From Algoriphagus zhangzhouensis (lineage in GTDB: Bacteria > Bacteroidota > Bacteroidia > Cytophagales > Cyclobacteriaceae), in contig NZ_FRXN01000001.1 of assembly GCF_900148515.1 (NCBI RefSeq), forward strand, positions 186,001 to 250,000: a stretch of 64,000 nt of DNA, given 5' to 3'. Each line of letters begins with the position of its first letter. Position 1 is the first letter of the stretch. The notes beneath the pieces are model-generated. The model was not told the DNA's origin. It searched no databases and saw nothing but the letters and a program-made list of their open reading frames with translations. Below are positions 34,691 through 42,630 of this stretch, piece after piece. A program made the translations under genes and the position numbers.

Positions 34691-35563
34691 CTAATTTTTA
34701 ACCAAAAGGAACCGGAGCTTTTGCCCCGGTTTTTTTTGTGCCAAAATCCTGAGATCATCCTCCATTACTTGAAGAATTCGTGGATAGCCTCCTGTCACTT
34801 GGGCATCCTGCAGAAGGCACAGCAATTTCCCTCCTGATGTCAATTGAATAGTTCCCGGGAAAACAGGAGCAGAAGCAATACCTGGAATTTCATTTGAAAT
34901 CAATTCCTCCAATTGAACAGCCATGCTGTTTTTCATAGGTGAAATATGGAAGGACTGGTTGAAAAGAGATTTTTGAATAGTTGGTGGAAGTTGATCCCAT
35001 TCAGGTCCGGTAAAGACTCGGACTATCTCCTCAGAAAGATATTGGCTGTTCCACTTTACTTGAGAAAGCCTATTCAACAGCGGGATTTCCTGATTGGTAA
35101 AGTAGGGGACTTCATCTCCTTTTGCTATTTGAAAGGTTTTAGTGATTCCTTTTAATAGACTTCTAGATTTCAGGATTTGCTCTGACAGGAAACCATGCTT
35201 TATACCAATGTAAATAATTGACCCTGATTCAATATTTCCGATTTCAAGAATGTCTTCAAAGTTAATTTCCTGTAAACCAGTATTATTAATGAGTTTATTT
35301 TTAAGTATTACTTTAGATAAAGCTCCTGAGATTGAAATGAGAGTTGGAGCTAGAAATTGGATTTTAAATCCAGGTTGACTGATTTCTAGCTGGGCATCAT
35401 TTTCTTTATTTTGAAGCAAATGATTGTTCCATTGGAACGCCTGCAAATCTGCTGGACCTGAAATAGGTACACCAAATTGTGCATAGCCTACTCTTCCAAG
35501 ATCTCGAATGCTGGTTCCAGGTCCCGATGCTAGGATTTTTGCAAATGTCCAATCCTTAATCAT
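34691..35563 (-). CDS. pxpC: 5-oxoprolinase subunit C
   Basis: 290 residues, KipA/biotin-dependent carboxyltransferase-like family. GPGTSIRDLGRVGYAQFGVPISGPAD at the N-terminus is the family hallmark, with GIASAPVFPGTIQLTSGGK and QVTGGYPRILQV later. With PxpA and PxpB it forms the ATP-dependent 5-oxoprolinase that converts pyroglutamate to glutamate. Its ATG overlaps the pxpB end by 4 bases. Confidence 0.94.
   Translation of the reverse strand: MIKDWTFAKILASGPGTSIRDLGRVGYAQFGVPISGPADLQAFQWNNHLLQNKENDAQLEISQPGFKIQFLAPTLISISGALSKVILKNKLINNTGLQEINFEDILEIGNIESGSIIYIGIKHGFLSEQILKSRSLLKGITKTFQIAKGDEVPYFTNQEIPLLNRLSQVKWNSQYLSEEIVRVFTGPEWDQLPPTIQKSLFNQSFHISPMKNSMAVQLEELISNEIPGIASAPVFPGTIQLTSGGKLLCLLQDAQVTGGYPRILQVMEDDLRILAQKKPGQKLRFLLVKN
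34710..34738 (+). terminator. Terminator of the lipoprotein gene
   Basis: AACCGGAGC, TTTT loop, GCCCCGGTT (one internal mismatch), T8 tail. It lies inside the 3' end of convergent pxpC. Confidence 0.75.
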
Positions 35564-36258
35564 ACTACTTTGGGGAATTTGGGGTGAGCAGACATTCTTT
35601 CATATTCAGCCATTGAAATAGGAGTAAATCTGATTTGATCTCCTGGTTTAGCCCAAACAGGAGGATCACAATAGGGATTGAAAAAGGGTGTAGGAGTTTT
35701 ACCAATGACATGCCAGCCACCAGGACTGTTTTGAGGGTAAATACCAGTTAGATTTCCTCCAATGGCAACAGAACCCGCATCTATCGACCGATCGGGTACA
35801 GACTTCCTAGGATGGGCCAAAAGAGGATTTAAGCCTGAGAGGTACATGAAACCCGGTAAAAACCCGTAGAAATTCAATTGGTAGTTACTTTCAGAGTGGA
35901 GGTTGATTATATCTTCTATGCTAAAAGATTTAGCTTTTGAATATGCATATAAATCTTTTCCTAAAATCTGATCATAACAAACGGGAATTTCCCAAAGATT
36001 GAAATCTAGTTGAATAGAATCTTCTTGAACCTGGTTCAAAAACATCGATAATTGTTCCATTTCCGGCTTTTTTTTCCAGACAATAGAAATGCTTTGATAT
36101 CCGGCTCTGGTTTCAATGATATAGTTGCAGAACTCTTTTTGGATAGCTTTTTCGATCTGAATTCGCTTGAAAAGCAGCTCTCCAACCATTTGAGTGGGCC
36201 AGGAGATTTCAGTAAGGTTTGGTCCAATTTGTTTTATTTCAGGTTTCAGCTCCACCAT
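35560..36258 (-). CDS. pxpB: 5-oxoprolinase subunit B
   Basis: 232 residues from the ATG at 36258 (MVELKPEIKQIGPNL); a longer frame to 36315 runs into pxpA and has no family similarity. KipI-like: IPVCYDQILGKDL, YGFLPGFMYLSGLNP, HPRKSVPDRSIDAGSVAIGG and QNSPGGWHVIGKTP are conserved. It overlaps pxpA by 13 bases, and the three genes form one operon A-B-C. Confidence 0.94.
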   Translation of the reverse strand: MVELKPEIKQIGPNLTEISWPTQMVGELLFKRIQIEKAIQKEFCNYIIETRAGYQSISIVWKKKPEMEQLSMFLNQVQEDSIQLDFNLWEIPVCYDQILGKDLYAYSKAKSFSIEDIINLHSESNYQLNFYGFLPGFMYLSGLNPLLAHPRKSVPDRSIDAGSVAIGGNLTGIYPQNSPGGWHVIGKTPTPFFNPYCDPPVWAKPGDQIRFTPISMAEYERMSAHPKFPKVV

Positions 36259-36968
36259 TTCTTTCTGATTTGAGGTAGAACTGTCAATGCAGCAGGATTG
36301 TCTCCATGAAAGCAAATGGTTTCTGCCATGATAGGGATCAATTGACCATTTACCGCTCTGATTGACCGGTGTTCAAAAACCGCTTCTAATTGACCATTAA
36401 CCTGCTCAAATGTATGATAAAGGCTATTTTCTTCAGATCTGGGTCTTAATTTCAGGTCATTCCCATAGGCTCTATCTCCAAATATTTCCCTTCTAATTTT
36501 TAATCCTTTTTCTTTGGCTGCCTTTTCTGTTTCTGATTGTGGAGGAACGAATAGACAGGTATTTGGATAAGCTGATGCAATAAAATCAACTAAGGCTTTT
36601 GCCAGATTAGGATTCTTAGCTGCATCATTGTATAGTGCTCCATGAAATTTGATATGATCCATTTCCATTCCCAATTCTTTTCGGATGGATTCAAAGAGCG
36701 CAATTTGCTGTTCAATTGACTCCAGCAGCTTTTCAACGGGAATATCCATACTGATCCGACCAAAATTTTCAACATCAGGATAAGAAGGATGAGCACCTAC
36801 CTTCTTATTAGAATCTTGACAAGAAATAAGGGTTTTTCGAATGCTAGCTGCGTTTCCATAGTGACCACCACAAGCTACACTCGCAGCATCAATATAGGGG
36901 ATGATTTGATCCTCCCATTCGACTCCTTCTCCTAGGTCACAATTGATTTTTATTCTGTTTTCAAGCAT
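36246..36968 (-). CDS. pxpA: 5-oxoprolinase subunit A (LamB/YcsF family)
   Basis: 240 residues. KINCDLGEGVEW at the N-terminus, ASVACGGHYGNAASIRKTL, VGAHPSYPDVENFGR, IKFHGALYN and ETICFHGDNP are the LamB/YcsF signatures (a TIM-barrel-like fold). First gene of pxpABC, which removes 5-oxoproline formed from glutamine or glutathione. Confidence 0.95.
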   Translation of the reverse strand: MLENRIKINCDLGEGVEWEDQIIPYIDAASVACGGHYGNAASIRKTLISCQDSNKKVGAHPSYPDVENFGRISMDIPVEKLLESIEQQIALFESIRKELGMEMDHIKFHGALYNDAAKNPNLAKALVDFIASAYPNTCLFVPPQSETEKAAKEKGLKIRREIFGDRAYGNDLKLRPRSEENSLYHTFEQVNGQLEAVFEHRSIRAVNGQLIPIMAETICFHGDNPAALTVLPQIRKKWWS

Positions 36969-37070
36969 CGATGAAAATTAAAAAGATTTTGGCTTCAATG
37001 GAAATTACCTTATAAAAGCCGTTTTTAGCTTCGACTTTTTGGAATTCCAGCATTAGGATGGTTGAGTCAT

Positions 37071-37607
37071 TTATGACTTTACAAAGTGATTCTGAACATA
37101 TTGATTTAAATACACCTTAGAGGATTTCAATTCAAAATGGATTGGGATATTGAGATCCCCAAATAAAGAAAATCCGCTACCCAATAATATCGTTATAGTT
37201 GTGATTATCAATTCATTGATTAACCCTTCTTTCATAAAAGATTGAATGGTTTTTCCTCCATCAATATAGAGTCGATTCAAACCCTTTGAATGAATGGTTT
37301 CTAAGATTTCTTTTGGGTTTCCATGAATCAAAAAGACTTTTTCATTTAAGTAATCTGGTATGGATTCAAGGGTATTACTCAAGACGAATACAGGCTTTGA
37401 ATAGGGCCATTCTCCTCCAAACCCTAAAACAGTTTCATATGTCACCCTTCCCATTACTAAGGCGTCAATAGAATCCATAAAAGCATGGTAGCCCATATCG
37501 TTTTGATCGGGATTGGGGATGGAGGTGAGCCACTCGATTTCCCCGTTCTTATCGGCTATAAACCCATCTAGGCTAGTCGCTATAAATACTGAGTTTTTGA
37601 ATTCCAT
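37071..37607 (-). CDS. Dihydrofolate reductase family protein (RibD C-terminal/YyaP-like)
   Basis: 178 residues. NSVFIATSLDGFIADKNGEIEWL, ALVMGRVTYETVLGF, PVFVLSNTL, LNRLYIDGGKTIQSFM and TITILLGSGFSLFG follow the DHFR/RibD_C pattern with an NADPH-binding GG. A generic reductase; the substrate is unknown. The stop lies 40-50 bases from no other feature, and the gene follows the YdeI-like gene by 2 bases, so the two may form a unit. Confidence 0.85.
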   Translation of the reverse strand: MEFKNSVFIATSLDGFIADKNGEIEWLTSIPNPDQNDMGYHAFMDSIDALVMGRVTYETVLGFGGEWPYSKPVFVLSNTLESIPDYLNEKVFLIHGNPKEILETIHSKGLNRLYIDGGKTIQSFMKEGLINELIITTITILLGSGFSLFGDLNIPIHFELKSSKVYLNQYVQNHFVKS

Positions 37608-37609
37608 GA

Positions 37610-38119
37610 TCAGAGATTATTATAATATTTGATCAATTCATTAAGCTGTTTATAATCCAAAACTCCTTTGGCAAGTTTCAGATGATGCATGATTGCCAAC
37701 GCTTTTTTCATTCTGCTTTCGGGGCTTTTGACTTTGGTGATGATATATACCAGTCCTCTTTGATGGCCTGGGGTCAAGGCTTTGAAATAGGCAGCTCCTT
37801 CTTTATCCTGATCCATCAAAACTTGAAATTCCTCGGGTAATTCATGACCATACTCACTGTGGTCCCGCTCCAATTTGACAGTTACTTGATCTCCCACGTC
37901 AATTCGAAGTTTCTTTCTGATATCTTGATTGACTAGAATGTACCAATAGGCTTTGGCTTTCATCAAGGCCATGTGGTAGGCTTCACTATCATTGATCCAA
38001 ACCAAAACCCTTCGATGATTTTTGTCCATCATCTGATTGGCGAATTCATCGGCCACAGGGATATGAACTTGCCAGTGATTGAAATCAAACTTTTGGAGCT
38101 TTTCTTCGAATTGAACCAT
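37610..38119 (-). CDS. DUF1905 + YdeI/OmpD-associated (OmdA) protein
   Basis: 169 residues in two parts: DUF1905-like beta domain (about 1-95, HWQVHIPVADEF, RRVLVWINDSEAYHMALM, DVGDQVTVKLERD) and a C-terminal YdeI/OmdA helix region (FQVLMDQDKEGAAYFKALTPGHQRGLVYIITKVKSPESRMKKAL) in which the GH.R....I...K...TR-type pattern recurs. Family members are linked to bacteriocin or peptide resistance; the mechanism is unclear. Confidence 0.82.
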   Translation of the reverse strand: MVQFEEKLQKFDFNHWQVHIPVADEFANQMMDKNHRRVLVWINDSEAYHMALMKAKAYWYILVNQDIRKKLRIDVGDQVTVKLERDHSEYGHELPEEFQVLMDQDKEGAAYFKALTPGHQRGLVYIITKVKSPESRMKKALAIMHHLKLAKGVLDYKQLNELIKYYNNL

Positions 38120-38273
38120 AGGAATAGGGAATTTTTCTAGAATCAGAAAGTGGAAGTTATGGAATCTTTCATTCTTGTGAATTCATAAAAGGCTTTGTTT
38201 CCAACAAACCTCAGGAATTGTCGCTTTTTTTGAAATAAATCGATTACTTGAAGTTTACAGCATTTTTCAACCC

Positions 38274-39422
38274 ATGAGATCAAAATTACCTCAGGTAGGG
38301 ACCACCATCTTTACAGTCATGTCCAAAATGGCCCATGATGAAGGTGCCATCAATCTTTCCCAAGGATACCCTGGTTTTGGTGCTGATCCGGTTCTATTGG
38401 ACTTGGTGGCACATTATACCAAGAGTGGCTATAATCAATATGCACCGATGTCTGGCATTCCTCAGTTTCGACAAAGAATGGCTGAAAAGATCCTAAGGTG
38501 TTATGGGGCAGAAGTAAATCCAGATGAAGAAGTGACCATCGTTTCTGGGGCGACGGAAGCTATTTTTTCAGCAATTACTGCAGTGGTTCACCCAGGTGAC
38601 GAGGTAGTGGTTTTAGAGCCAGCCTATGATTCCTATGAACCGGCAATTCAATTGGCAGGAGGAATTACCATTCATGTTCCACTTGATTCCAAGGACTTTT
38701 CTGTGGATTGGGAAAGAGTCAAGCATGCAATTACCTATAAAACCAAACTCATTGTCATTAATACGCCTCACAACCCCAGTGGCTATGTTTGGGCTGAGCA
38801 GGATATGAAACAGCTATCTGATTTGGTAAGAGATCGAAATATTTATGTGGTAAGTGATGAAGTCTATGAGCATATCACATTTGATCAGAGACCTCACTTA
38901 TCTTTGGTTGGACATCCAGAATTAAGGAAAAAGACCTTCGTATGTGGTTCATTTGGGAAAACCTTCCATGTGACTGGATGGAAAATTGGCTATTGCATTG
39001 CTCCACCAGAATTGACCAAAGAATTTCGAAAAGTTCATCAGTTTGTCACTTTCAGTACCGTCACACCCCTTCAATTTGCTTTGTGTGACTATTTGGAAAA
39101 ACCGGAGCGATACGAATCTATTCCCTCATTTTATGAGAAAAAGAGAGATTTGTTCCTACAAGGTCTGCAAAAGACGGATTTGATTCTGGAACCCACTCAA
39201 GGAAGTTTCTTCCAAACTGCACGATATGGACATTTGAGCAAAATAGAGGATAAAGAACTCGCCGAAAGAATGACCAAGGAACTGAAGGTGGCTTGTATTC
39301 CTGTCTCGGCCTTCTACCATGATCATCAAGACGACAAAATCATACGCTTTTGCTTTGCCAAAGAAGATCAAGAATTGGAAGAAGCCTTAAAAAGGTTGGA
39401 TAGGCTGAATGAGTTATTTTAG
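38274..39422 (+). CDS. ybdL: Methionine aminotransferase (class I/II PLP enzyme)
   Basis: 382 residues. Fold-type I aminotransferase: NLSQGYPGFGADP, SGATEAIFSAI, INTPHNPSGYVW, SDEVYEHITFD, and the PLP Lys in CGSFGKTFHVTGWKIGY. The QGYPGF and FGKTFHVTGWK motifs match the YbdL/KAT-like methionine aminotransferase group. Probably the last step of methionine salvage or general 2-oxo-acid transamination. Stands alone. Confidence 0.9.
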   Translation: MRSKLPQVGTTIFTVMSKMAHDEGAINLSQGYPGFGADPVLLDLVAHYTKSGYNQYAPMSGIPQFRQRMAEKILRCYGAEVNPDEEVTIVSGATEAIFSAITAVVHPGDEVVVLEPAYDSYEPAIQLAGGITIHVPLDSKDFSVDWERVKHAITYKTKLIVINTPHNPSGYVWAEQDMKQLSDLVRDRNIYVVSDEVYEHITFDQRPHLSLVGHPELRKKTFVCGSFGKTFHVTGWKIGYCIAPPELTKEFRKVHQFVTFSTVTPLQFALCDYLEKPERYESIPSFYEKKRDLFLQGLQKTDLILEPTQGSFFQTARYGHLSKIEDKELAERMTKELKVACIPVSAFYHDHQDDKIIRFCFAKEDQELEEALKRLDRLNELF

Positions 39423-39505
39423 ATTTTCAAGGAATTGATCTGAAAACGAATAAATTTTCAAATTAAAATATTAGATTTAAAGAGTAACATTTAAAAGTAA
39501 ATACC

Positions 39506-39760
39506 ATGTGGAATTTTATTGTTTGGATCGCCTTAGGATTAGTTGCTGGTGCATTGGCTAAATGGATCAAGCCAGGCGATCAAGGCGGAGGCTGTCTGAT
39601 GACAACGGTTTTGGGAGTTGTAGGTGCTTTTGTTGGGGGATGGTTAGGTAGTTTTATCGGAATCGGGACAACAGGAGGCTTTAGCTTTTCAAGTATCATC
39701 ACCGCAGTTGTCGGTGCATTGGTAGTTCTTTGGATCTATGATAAAGTTGCGAGAAAGTAG
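39506..39760 (+). CDS. GlsB/YeaQ/YmgE-family small membrane protein
   Basis: 84 residues, three hydrophobic glycine-rich helices (WIALGLVAGALAKWIKPG, GVVGAFVGGWLGSFIGIG, AVVGALVVLWIYDK). The family is induced by envelope or general stress; molecular role unknown. Followed by an intrinsic terminator. Confidence 0.9.
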   Translation: MWNFIVWIALGLVAGALAKWIKPGDQGGGCLMTTVLGVVGAFVGGWLGSFIGIGTTGGFSFSSIITAVVGALVVLWIYDKVARK

Positions 39761-39782
39761 TTTTAATTACCCTTAAGAATCG

Positions 39783-39815
39783 AAAAGCACAGGTTATGGA
39801 ATCTGTGCTTTTTTA
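39783..39815 (+). terminator. Terminator of the GlsB-like gene
   Basis: AAAAGCACAG, 10-nt loop, CTGTGCTTTT with a T-rich tail. Confidence 0.85.
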
Positions 39816-40023
39816 TTTTTTGTAGAAACCTTTCTACATCCTGTGCAAATGCAAAGAGTAAAAGCAAGAATTTCTTAAAACCACCAAAAAATTGATACTT
39901 CTTTAAGTATCTAAAATTCAATTGGTTGTCAAATAAATGCTAGAGAACTAGATCTCTGGCGGGATTTTTCGTTTAAGTAGTATAGAATTTTAATAAAAAG
40001 TATAACCACTAAAAACTACAGCT

Positions 40024-40290
40024 ATGAAAACGAATAATAAATCTTGGATGTATTGGTTGGGAGGATTGGTAGCAGGTGTTGCTGCAGGAAGCCTTGTGTA
40101 TCAAAACCGCGATAAAATCAACCAAAAGAACCTCGACAAAATGATCGGGAGCATGAAAAAGACCGGAAATGAAATCGGTAAGCTGGTGAAAGAGATTAGT
40201 GCTCAGGCAGCTGAAAGAAGCAAGGAATTGACTGCTCAGGCTACTGAAAAAGGCAAAGAGCTAAGTAAGACAGTTTTAAATGAGAATTAA
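40024..40290 (+). CDS. YtxH-like small protein
   Basis: 88 residues: one N-terminal glycine-rich membrane segment (WLGGLVAGVAAGSLVYQNRD) and a long amphipathic helix with heptad-like KEL and ATEKGKEL repeats. Fits the YtxH/general-stress type; it pairs with the GlsB-like gene just upstream as likely stress genes. No enzymatic motif. Confidence 0.75.
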   Translation: MKTNNKSWMYWLGGLVAGVAAGSLVYQNRDKINQKNLDKMIGSMKKTGNEIGKLVKEISAQAAERSKELTAQATEKGKELSKTVLNEN

Positions 40291-40315
40291 TTAATAGGTT
40301 CGAATAGATTGAAAA

Positions 40316-40345
40316 AGAGACCGGGAGTGTTCCGGTCTTTTTTTT
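40316..40345 (+). terminator. Terminator of the YtxH-like gene
   Basis: AGACCGG, 7-nt loop, CCGGTCT, T8 tail. Confidence 0.85.
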
Positions 40346-40374
40346 ATGCCTCAAATTATACCCTATTTCATTTG

Positions 40375-40524
40375 TTATGAATAGGTGACTCTTATTTTCC
40401 AGAGCCCATTCATTTCTTTTAAAATCAGGGTAGAATTTTCGGTAACTACAATGGTATGTTCGTGTTGTGCCGTAAAACCCCCTTTGATTCTGACCTTCGT
40501 CCAACCATCAGCAAGGCTATCTGC
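40375..40524 (-). pseudogene. map: C-terminal fragment of a type I methionine aminopeptidase
   Basis: The minus strand encodes 49 residues, ADSLADGWTKVRIKGGF then TAQHEHTIVVTENSTLIL, ending SYS-stop. This matches the end of Map (DGWT...K...S.SAQ.EHTIVVT, which includes the last metal-ligand Glu of the EHT region). The frame is blocked by a stop at 40525-40527 and no upstream Map sequence is visible, so it is a decayed remnant, not a gene. It lies just upstream of the lipid island. Confidence 0.75.
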
Positions 40525-40820
40525 TTAGGTGGAGTCGGTGGAAATAAAAATTTGAGTAAAAATCGAATTGAAAATGGAATCACTTTTGAAAGATAATTTA
40601 CTGTTAGTTGAATAAAATCGAGTAACTACATCAATTATCTACAATGTCTTTAGATCTTCTTTTTCCCATGATTTGGCGTAGTTCTCCTTTAGATTAAGCC
40701 AATAATTAAGATTCGATATTTGTGATCTTTATATGGGAATTAATTCAGTTTAAATATAATAAAGTACTGGTTATTAATTGTTTATAGTTTTTTGTTTGAT
40801 ATTTTTTTGTAAATTATTAG
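40525..40820. other. AT-rich spacer before the lipid operon
   Basis: About 300 bases, very AT-rich, with no gene. It must carry the promoter of the operon starting at 40821; T-rich stretches such as GATATTTTTTTG just before the ATG resemble a -7 element but do not fit TAnnTTTG exactly. Confidence 0.4.
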
Positions 40821-41873
40821 ATGATAGAATATCGGTTGGCAACAAGAGAGGATAATCAAAAGTTGTTAGATCTAACTAGTAACTCTGGTATGGCCGGAAA
40901 TATGGCCTTACGGATAGATAGATTTCCCAATTTTTTTGCTTTGAATAAGTTACGTGGCAAAACCTATGTTTATGTCGCTATAGAAGGAAGTACCATTGTT
41001 GGTTCCATATGTGTGTCTGACCAAGAAGTATATATAAATGGGAACCAAACACCTTTGTTTTATATAAGTGATTTCAAGGTAGCACCGTCTCATCGCAACA
41101 TGGGGATTGGGCTACAATTAACAAATGAGGTTGTTAAATATCTGGAAAGTAAGGATGCAGATTTTGCATTTCTAAATGTTTCTAAGGGTAATAAAAGGCC
41201 ATTTGTATTTTTTAGCGACAGGAAAAACTACCCTGATTTTGAGAATATAGGAATATTCAATATTTACCAGTTTATAGGTTCAAATAAAAAACAAGTTCAT
41301 TCTAAATATCAAATTAATCAGGCAATAGCAAGTTCTGAAATACTTCAATTTCTAAATAATTATTATTCAAAACATGAATTGGCCAGTGTGATTGATAATA
41401 ATAAGATTGAGAAAACTCAATTATATGAAGTCAGAGAAGGTGATCAATTAATATCTGTAATGTGTCTCATCGATACTATGGATTTAAAGCAAAATGTAGT
41501 TATAAAAATGCAGTGGCATTTAAAATTCGCTTTATCTGTTTTGAATAGTGCTCGCACCTTTTTTCGGTTGTCCAAACTGCCTTTGGAAGGTGAGCCTATC
41601 AAGATGTTGTACATCAAGTATTTTGCTGTCAAAAGTAAAGATCCCAAACTAATTAATGAGCTAATCTCCTTGGCGAGGCGCATTACATTTCAAAAAGGCT
41701 ACGCATTTGTTTCTTTAAGCCTGCATGAAAAGGATGGACTAAATCAAATGCTTCCCAAAGGAATTCGATTTACATTTCAATCAGTTGGGATGCTTGTTAG
41801 CATGAAGGATAGTAAAATGAAAATGAAGGGAATAAAAGAAGGGATCCCATATAAGGATTACTCAATTGTTTAA
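40821..41873 (+). CDS. Double GNAT-like acyltransferase, first gene of the lipid operon
   Basis: 350 residues. The N-terminal 140 residues form a GNAT domain: EYRLATREDNQKLLDLT, TYVYVAIEGSTIVGSICV, FYISDFKVAPSHRNMGIGLQL (acyl-CoA-binding R/Q-x-x-G-x-G/A-like loop NMGIG) and a late ADFAFLNVS. The second half (about 165-350) has a weaker GNAT-like pattern (LYEVREGDQLISVMCLID, MLYIKYFAVKSKDPKLINELISLARR). The substrate is unknown; the context of fatty-acyl enzymes suggests an acyl-CoA/ACP donor. AT-rich codon use compared with flanking genes. Confidence 0.7.
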   Translation: MIEYRLATREDNQKLLDLTSNSGMAGNMALRIDRFPNFFALNKLRGKTYVYVAIEGSTIVGSICVSDQEVYINGNQTPLFYISDFKVAPSHRNMGIGLQLTNEVVKYLESKDADFAFLNVSKGNKRPFVFFSDRKNYPDFENIGIFNIYQFIGSNKKQVHSKYQINQAIASSEILQFLNNYYSKHELASVIDNNKIEKTQLYEVREGDQLISVMCLIDTMDLKQNVVIKMQWHLKFALSVLNSARTFFRLSKLPLEGEPIKMLYIKYFAVKSKDPKLINELISLARRITFQKGYAFVSLSLHEKDGLNQMLPKGIRFTFQSVGMLVSMKDSKMKMKGIKEGIPYKDYSIV

Positions 41874-41892
41874 ATAAACTAGTTTGTCAAAT

Positions 41893-42630
41893 ATGGAGGA
41901 AGTTAGTTATGATTTTAATAATGTAGAGACCTTTAATGTGGTCTCAGATGTTTTTTCTCAAGCTATTACAGGAGAGCTCATAGGTATGTCAAATTTTGCA
42001 TCCCTTTCAGGAACTATTGAAGATCCCTATGAGAAAATGGAAGCTGTAGAACATGCAGATAGTGAAAGACATCATGCTGAAGGTTTTTTGGCTTGCTCAA
42101 AAAAAATGGGACTAAACACCAAAGTCAATTTGAATGGTGAATATTGGAAAAGTGTCAGAGAGGTTTTTCTAAAATATGCTGAAAAGAATGATTTTATATC
42201 CTGTCTGATTATCCAAGAAGTAATGTTAGAATCATTTGCTGTATCCATGTATACGGATGTTGGGAATGCATTGGGAGGATTTCCAGGAGAGCTATTTTTG
42301 GCTATTGCTGATGAAGAAAAGGAGCATATGGAACATTCAACTGAAATACTTCAAGAGGAATTGCAGAAGGATCCTGAAGGCTTCATATCCAAATTTGAGA
42401 CTATTCACTTCGATTGCATGACAATATTGTCTCAATTTTCCGCAACCCAAGATCTTAGGGGACATTGTGGAGTTTGCAATGGAGAGTGCATGAAAAATTC
42501 ATTGCATCATATCGGTCTTGATTCAGTTATTATGAGAGGAAATGCATTGAACTTGTATGCTGAGGCATTGGATAAAATTGGGATTCCAGGAGATAAATCG
42601 ATGGTATGGATAGCAAAACTCCCAGCTTAG
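41893..42630 (+). CDS. ado: Aldehyde-deformylating oxygenase-like ferritin-fold di-iron protein (ADO)
   Basis: 245 residues from the ATG at 41893. Homologue of cyanobacterial ADO, which converts fatty aldehydes to alkanes/alkenes and formate. All six di-iron ligands align: Glu28, Glu58, His61 (SERHHAEGF), Glu113 (CLIIQEVMLESFAV), Glu142 and His145 (ADEEKEHMEH). These equal Glu32, Glu60, His63, Glu115, Glu144 and His147 of the Synechococcus enzyme, with a constant offset of 2 after a loop insertion. Unusual: a C-terminal region with CGVCNGEC not found in the cyanobacterial protein. It overlaps the AAR gene by 25 bases. Confidence 0.88.
   Translation: MEEVSYDFNNVETFNVVSDVFSQAITGELIGMSNFASLSGTIEDPYEKMEAVEHADSERHHAEGFLACSKKMGLNTKVNLNGEYWKSVREVFLKYAEKNDFISCLIIQEVMLESFAVSMYTDVGNALGGFPGELFLAIADEEKEHMEHSTEILQEELQKDPEGFISKFETIHFDCMTILSQFSATQDLRGHCGVCNGECMKNSLHHIGLDSVIMRGNALNLYAEALDKIGIPGDKSMVWIAKLPA

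Noticed and set aside
38238..38250. AAATCGATTACTT upstream of methionine aminotransferase as a LacI operator
   Set aside because: Only the central ATCGATT is shared; the outer half-sites do not match.
40241..40504. 87-codon minus-strand open frame
   Set aside because: It is a different frame from the methionine aminopeptidase remnant and runs through the YtxH-like gene's terminator.
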